Part shown: positions 60,259 to 64,000 of the stretch, piece by piece
Numbering within the stretch: the first letter of the stretch is position 1
Layout of the letters: the number at the start of each line of letters is the position of its first letter
DNA from: Armatimonadota bacterium
Lineage (GTDB): Bacteria; Sysuimicrobiota; Sysuimicrobiia; Sysuimicrobiales; Sysuimicrobiaceae
Length of the DNA: 64,000 nucleotides
NCBI GenBank assembly: GCA_025060455.1
Contig: JANXBY010000075.1
Coordinates: 1-64,000 of the forward strand
Direction: 5' to 3'
The notes under the pieces: model-generated
What the model was told of the DNA's origin: nothing
What the model saw: the letters and a program-made list of their open reading frames with translations, nothing else
Databases searched by the model: none
Made by a program: the position numbers and the translations under genes

Positions 60259-62187
60259 GTGGCGGAAGCCGCCCTCCAAGCTCTCCAGGTGTTCGCGAAC
60301 GCGGACCGGCTGGGGCTGCTTCTGGCCGGGATCGTGGGCGGCATCGTCGTAGGGATCCTGCCCGGCATGGGCGGGATCGTGGCGGTGTCCCTGCTCCTGC
60401 CGTATGTGTTCCGGCTGGACGCGGTGGCCGCGGTGGCCGTCCTCACCGGTGCTCTGGCCGTGGTCCACACTTCAGACACCATCACCTCCGTGCTCATCGG
60501 GGCTCCGGGTTCCGCCGCCAGCGCCACCTCCGTCATCGAGGGCCATCCCCTGGCACGTCAGGGACAGGCGGCGCGCGCCCTGTCCGCGGCGTTCCTGTCG
60601 TCCATGATCGGAGGGCTCCTCGGCGCCCTGGGGCTGACCTTGTCCATCCCCATCGCCCGCCCCCTGGTGTTGGCCCTGGGCGCGCCGGAGTTGTTCATGC
60701 TGACCCTTCTGGGAGTCAGCTTCGCGGGCAGCCTGCTGGGCAAGGACGTCCGCAAGGGTCTGCTGTCCGGGCTCATGGGGACGCTGCTGGGGTTGGTGGG
60801 CCCGTCTCCGGCCGCGGCACAGGTCCGCTTCGACTTCGGCTCCCTCTACCTCATGGACGGCATCCCCCTCCCCGTGGTTGCTCTCGGGATCTTCGGGGTC
60901 GCGGAGGTCGTGGACCTTCTGGCCCGGGGCGGCAGCATCGCGCAGGTGGAAGGGTTGGGCCGGGGCTGGCTGGAGGGCGTGCGGGATGTGTTGCGTCACC
61001 GGTGGCTCGTGGTCCGCGGCGCCCTCATCGGCATGTGGGCGGGGATCCTCCCAGCCCTGGGAGCCACCGCGGGCACGTGGATGGCCTACGGCCACGTGGT
61101 GGCCACCAGCCGGGACCGGGAGCGGTTCGGCAAGGGCGACATCCGCGGGATCATCGCGCCAGAGTCCGCCAACAACGCGGTGGCCGCCGGCGACCTGATC
61201 CCCACGCTTCTGTTCATGGTGCCCGGCAGCGCCTCCGCCGCCATCCTGGTGGGGGCCCTGCTCCGCTACGGCATCCTTCCAGGGCCACGGATCCTGACCG
61301 ACCACCTCGACTTGGTTTACGTGATCATCTGGAGCTACGCGCTGGCCAGTGTCATCGGCGCGGGCATCTGCTTCGCCGCCAGCCCCGCTCTCGCGCGACT
61401 CACCCGGGTCCCGTTCGCCAAACTCGGGGCGCCGGTGCTGGTGGCCATGGCTCTCGGAGCGTACCAGGCGTCGCAGGAGATGGGTGACCTAGTGAGCCTG
61501 GTGGCCCTGGGCGCGCTCGGATGGTTCATGAGCGCCGCCGGCTGGCCTCGGGCACCGTTCCTCATCGGCTTCGTGCTGGTCGGGCCCATGGAGCGGTACT
61601 TCGTCATCACCAAGAATCTGTACGGGTGGACCTGGCTGGCTCGTCCCGGGGTGTGGGTGCTGGCAGCGGCGCTCATTGCGCCGTTCGTGTGGGCGAGCAT
61701 CCAGCGGCTGCGGCGTACGCGTCCGGCCTCTGAGGTGCCGAGCCGACAGTCCGGCCGCCGGGTTGCCGTAGACGTCTTCCTCACCGCGTGGGTGACGGCG
61801 GTGTTCGTGGTGGGTGCGGTGCTAGCCGCGCAGCTGGTGCCTGGGGCGCGGGAGCTCCCCCTCCTGGTGGCGGGCGCGGGCATCTTGCTCTCCGTGGCAC
61901 AACTCTTCGCCGTCTTCCGAGGGCACGACGCGCCCGAGGAGGTGCCCGAGCCCGCGCGGGTCCGCGCCAGCCTGTTGCTGCTCGCGGCGCTGGCGGGGTT
62001 CGTCGTCCTCACGGAGTGGGTCGGCTTCCTGCTCACCGCTGCCATGTTCACTCTGTGGGTGTGCCTGCGGCTGGCACGCATGCACCCCGGCTTCGCCGTG
62101 GCGTACACCGCCGTCCTGGCCGTCCTGGTCGGCCGGCTGGCCTCCCTGCTGAGCCTGCACCTGCCCGCGGGCCGGTTGGGCCTGTGA
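60259..62187 (+). CDS. TctA-TctB fused TTT membrane subunit
   Basis: This is a 642-aa permease. Residues 1-490 are TctA: LLLAGIVGGIVVGILPGMGGI, SDTITSVLIGAPGSAASATSVIEGHPLARQGQAARAL, and ANNAVAAGDLIPTLLFMVPGSASAAIL. Residues about 495-642 hold four more TM segments and fit a TctB domain (VDVFLTAWVTAVFVVGAVLAAQLVPG; FVVLTEWVGFLLTAAMFTLWVCL). TctA and TctB are normally separate, so this is a fusion. It uses ion gradients to take up carboxylates with TctC. Confidence 0.9.
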   Translation: MAEAALQALQVFANADRLGLLLAGIVGGIVVGILPGMGGIVAVSLLLPYVFRLDAVAAVAVLTGALAVVHTSDTITSVLIGAPGSAASATSVIEGHPLARQGQAARALSAAFLSSMIGGLLGALGLTLSIPIARPLVLALGAPELFMLTLLGVSFAGSLLGKDVRKGLLSGLMGTLLGLVGPSPAAAQVRFDFGSLYLMDGIPLPVVALGIFGVAEVVDLLARGGSIAQVEGLGRGWLEGVRDVLRHRWLVVRGALIGMWAGILPALGATAGTWMAYGHVVATSRDRERFGKGDIRGIIAPESANNAVAAGDLIPTLLFMVPGSASAAILVGALLRYGILPGPRILTDHLDLVYVIIWSYALASVIGAGICFAASPALARLTRVPFAKLGAPVLVAMALGAYQASQEMGDLVSLVALGALGWFMSAAGWPRAPFLIGFVLVGPMERYFVITKNLYGWTWLARPGVWVLAAALIAPFVWASIQRLRRTRPASEVPSRQSGRRVAVDVFLTAWVTAVFVVGAVLAAQLVPGARELPLLVAGAGILLSVAQLFAVFRGHDAPEEVPEPARVRASLLLLAALAGFVVLTEWVGFLLTAAMFTLWVCLRLARMHPGFAVAYTAVLAVLVGRLASLLSLHLPAGRLGL

Positions 62188-62203
62188 GGCGCAACGGCTT
62201 TTG

Positions 62204-62212
62204 GTCTGGCCA
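62204..62212 (+). promoter_or_regulatory. Possible third GTCTGGCCA motif
   Basis: GTCTGGCCA is one base different from the GTCTGACCA core of the shared TctC motif and lies in the palindrome TCTGGCCAGA, 114 nt before tctC-3. It could be an accessory operator or chance. Confidence 0.25.
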
Positions 62213-62259
62213 GATGTGACTTCCGCGGCTCCGGGAACATCAGCGTGAAGCGGCCAGGT

Positions 62260-62289
62260 TTGACCCATCGGGTAGTTCGGCCGTACAAT
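62260..62289 (+). promoter_or_regulatory. Sigma70-type promoter for tctC-3
   Basis: TTGACC (62260-62265), an 18-nt spacer and TACAAT (62284-62289) form a strong match, 37 nt before the GTG of tctC-3. It shows the second TTT system is transcribed from its own promoter. Confidence 0.75.
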
Positions 62290-62298
62290 TTCGGAGAT

Positions 62299-62309
62299 CC
62301 GTCTGACCA
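62299..62309 (+). promoter_or_regulatory. Candidate GntR operator, copy 2
   Basis: CCGTCTGACCA begins 10 nt after the -10 box, matching copy 1 (56894) in sequence and place. Both are followed by AA and a G-run. A shared regulator is a likely explanation. Confidence 0.5.
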
Positions 62310-62325
62310 AAGGGGGTTGGTCCAC

Positions 62326-63402
62326 GTGCGGGTGCTGGCGGCAATCCTGACGGTGGCGGCAGCGCTGGGGCTCGGTGGGAGCGTTCTCGCCCAGCCTGCC
62401 TACTATGCGGGCAAGACCATCGAGGTCGTCGTGCCCTTCGCCCCCGGGGGGGCCGCGGACGTGGGTGCCCGCTTTGTGGCTCCGTTTCTGGAAAAGCACG
62501 TAGCGGGCAACCCTCGCGTGAGTGTGCGCAACGTGCCGGGTGGGGGTTCCATGCTGGGCGCATCCTTCTTCGCGGCCAACGCGAAGCCCGACGGCCTGAT
62601 GGTCCTCTGCACCACTTCGTCCACGGTCTTCCCGTGGATGTTCGGGCACCCGTCCGCCCGCTACGACCTCAGCAAGATGCGCGTGGCCATGACCCTCGCC
62701 TTCGGGCCGGTGGTATACGTGTCCCCGCGGACCGGGGTGCGCAGGCCCGCGGACCTGCTCAGGCCGGCCGAACCCCTCGTCTACGGCGGGATCGCGGCCA
62801 CCGGCAGCGACCTGCCCGTCCTCATCGCCTTTGAGTTGCTGCGGCTGCCGGTCAAGGTGGTACTGGGCTTTGAGGGTCGGGGTCCCGTGCGGCTGGCCTT
62901 CGAGCGGGGCGAGACGAACCTGGACTTCCAGTTCACGCCGGTGTACCTCACCCAGGTGGTCCCCCTGGTTCGGGACGGAAAGGCCGTTCCTCTGTTCACG
63001 GGCGGAGCCCCGAACGCCCGCGGGGAGCTGGTCCTGCGGGACCCCGTGGTTCCGGACCTGCCGTCTGTGTTCGAGGTGTACCGTGAGCTGTACGGGAGCC
63101 GGCCCGCGGGACCCCGGTGGCGGGCGTATGAGGCTGCCGCGGCCCTGACGTTCAGCTACGGGCTGACCTGGTGGGTTCCGGAGGGGACGCCGGAGGCGGC
63201 GCTGCGGGCCCTGTACGAGTCGGTGGATCGGATCGTGGCGGACCGCGAGTTTCAGGAACGGGCGAAGTCCGTCACGGGTGGTTACCCGCTGCGCCGCGGA
63301 GACCAGGTGGAGGCCGCGGTCCGGAAGGCCATGCAGCCTACCCTGGACGTGAAGAAGTGGATCGCAGACCTGCTGCGGGACAAGTACAACGTGCGCTTCT
63401 GA
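62326..63402 (+). CDS. TctC-like TTT solute-binding protein 3
   Basis: This is a 358-aa binding protein. GTG 62326, after AAAGGGGG, gives a signal peptide ending SVLAQ and YYAGKTIEVVVPFAPGGAADVGARFVAPFL. It is more divergent from the first two (VYGGIAATGSDLPVLIAFEL; SRPAGPRWRAYEAA) and so may bind a different carboxylate. The partial TctA follows 42 nt later. Confidence 0.92.
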   Translation: MRVLAAILTVAAALGLGGSVLAQPAYYAGKTIEVVVPFAPGGAADVGARFVAPFLEKHVAGNPRVSVRNVPGGGSMLGASFFAANAKPDGLMVLCTTSSTVFPWMFGHPSARYDLSKMRVAMTLAFGPVVYVSPRTGVRRPADLLRPAEPLVYGGIAATGSDLPVLIAFELLRLPVKVVLGFEGRGPVRLAFERGETNLDFQFTPVYLTQVVPLVRDGKAVPLFTGGAPNARGELVLRDPVVPDLPSVFEVYRELYGSRPAGPRWRAYEAAAALTFSYGLTWWVPEGTPEAALRALYESVDRIVADREFQERAKSVTGGYPLRRGDQVEAAVRKAMQPTLDVKKWIADLLRDKYNVRF

Positions 63403-63444
63403 AGACGCGCCCAGGGATCGCGGCCGCAACCGCCGGAATCCGCC

Positions 63445-64000
63445 GTGGTTGACGCCGCCCTCAACGCGCTGGCCACGTTCGCCAGCCCGCTGCGGCTGGG
63501 GCTGTTGCTGGTCGGGGTCCTAGCCGGCCTGGTGGTGGGCATCCTGCCGGGACTCGGGGGCATCGTGGCCATCTCGCTCCTCCTGCCGCTGATCTTTCGC
63601 CTCGACCCGCCCACCGCCCTGGCCACGCTGACCGGCGCGCTGGCTGTGGTCTACACCGCCGACGTGATCACGTCCGTGCTGGTGGGCACGCCGGGCTCCC
63701 CAGCCGCGGCGCCCACAGCCATGGAGGGACACGCCCTGGCCCGGCAGGGACAGGCCGCTCGGGCGCTGGCAGCCGCGTTCCTCTCCTCGGTGGCGGGCGG
63801 ATTGCTGGGCGTGGTCGGACTCACGTTGTCCATCCCCGTCGCACGGCCCTTGGTGATGCTACTTGGATCGCCGGAGCTGTTCAGTTTCACCGTGCTCGGG
63901 TTGGCGTACGCAGGCAGCCTCCTCGGCCGGTCTCCCCTCCGCGGGCTCCTTTCGGGACTCCTGGGTCTGCTGTTGGGTCTGGTGGGACCTGCGCCCGCCG
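63445..64000 (+). CDS. TctA-like TTT membrane subunit (partial)
   Basis: This gene is cut by the right edge and is not in the ORF track. GTG 63445 gives VVDAALNALATFASPLRLGLLL, then GLVVGILPGLGGIVAISLLLPL and ADVITSVLVGTPGSPAAAPTAMEGHALARQGQ, the TctA signature, close to the first one. About 185 codons are visible. Whether it also carries a TctB fusion cannot be seen. Confidence 0.9.
   Translation, partial: MVDAALNALATFASPLRLGLLLVGVLAGLVVGILPGLGGIVAISLLLPLIFRLDPPTALATLTGALAVVYTADVITSVLVGTPGSPAAAPTAMEGHALARQGQAARALAAAFLSSVAGGLLGVVGLTLSIPVARPLVMLLGSPELFSFTVLGLAYAGSLLGRSPLRGLLSGLLGLLLGLVGPAPA

Overview
The window is a high-GC (about two-thirds G+C by eye) bacterial chromosome segment. It is almost fully coding, and genes are packed into long minus-strand runs that often join through 1-20 nt stop/start overlaps (GTGA, ATGA, TTGA). 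The gene orders alaS-ruvX-DUF1292-mltG-YqeG phosphatase, radC-mreBCD-mrdA-rodA-rng and yebC-ruvCAB-DUF2905-SpoIID, together with a DUF4321 protein, recall Firmicutes, Chloroflexota and Armatimonadota-type lineages rather than Proteobacteria. The many solute-binding proteins (TAXI, LivJ-type, NMT1-type, three TctC) fit a poorly cultured heterotroph. The genus cannot be named from sequence alone.

Layout. 1-5.4 kb (minus): a truncated membrane sensor, a DUF4388-like protein, a MerR regulator, two solute-binding proteins, a lytic transglycosylase and a Roadblock protein. 5.4-18.4 kb (minus): YqeG phosphatase, mltG, DUF1292, ruvX, alaS, rng, rodA, mrdA, mreD, mreC, mreB, radC. 18.4-21.3 kb: DUF4321, tatA, small membrane proteins and an ANTAR regulator/histidine kinase pair. 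21.3-29.7 kb: a polyprenyl diphosphate synthase downstream of a strange respiratory cluster. 29.9-40.7 kb: a run from hemA-hemC-hemD-hemB-hemL through a glycosyltransferase and a bacillithiol-like pair into ccmABCDE. 40.7-51.1 kb: HD hydrolase, glutamate dehydrogenase, yajC, one isolated plus-strand gene, SpoIID, DUF2905, ruvBAC, yebC, PBP1A and peroxiredoxin, followed by tRNA-Ala(CGC) on the plus strand. 51.4-56.8 kb (minus): two damaged or doubtful genes, an ABC importer, a FAH-family hydrolase and a GntR regulator. 56.9-64 kb (plus): two tandem tripartite tricarboxylate transporter (TTT) systems.

The most unusual part is the respiratory cluster at 22.3-29.7 kb. In transcription order it encodes a diheme cytochrome c lipoprotein, a Rieske protein, a cytochrome b that has lost both histidines for heme bH, two small membrane proteins, a second cytochrome b with all four histidines fused to a 2x[4Fe-4S] ferredoxin domain, an MvhD/FlpD-like iron-sulfur subunit, a 38-aa membrane peptide absent from the ORF track, a CcoN-fold protein with all six heme/CuB histidines replaced, a CcoO-like monoheme cytochrome and another cytochrome c. 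It looks like a remodelled bc-type quinol complex with a low-potential ferredoxin/MvhD side and a redox-dead oxidase scaffold. The complex and its reaction are inference. The residue losses are read directly from the sequence. Heme synthesis, heme export and cytochrome c maturation genes lie just upstream and would supply it, and a prenyl synthase for a quinone tail lies just downstream.

The right end pairs a GntR-controlled import/hydrolase operon divergently with TTT transporters. Two TctC promoters share the same architecture (TTGACC, 18 nt, TASAAT) and a common CYGTCYGACCAAA motif just after the -10 box, a candidate operator.
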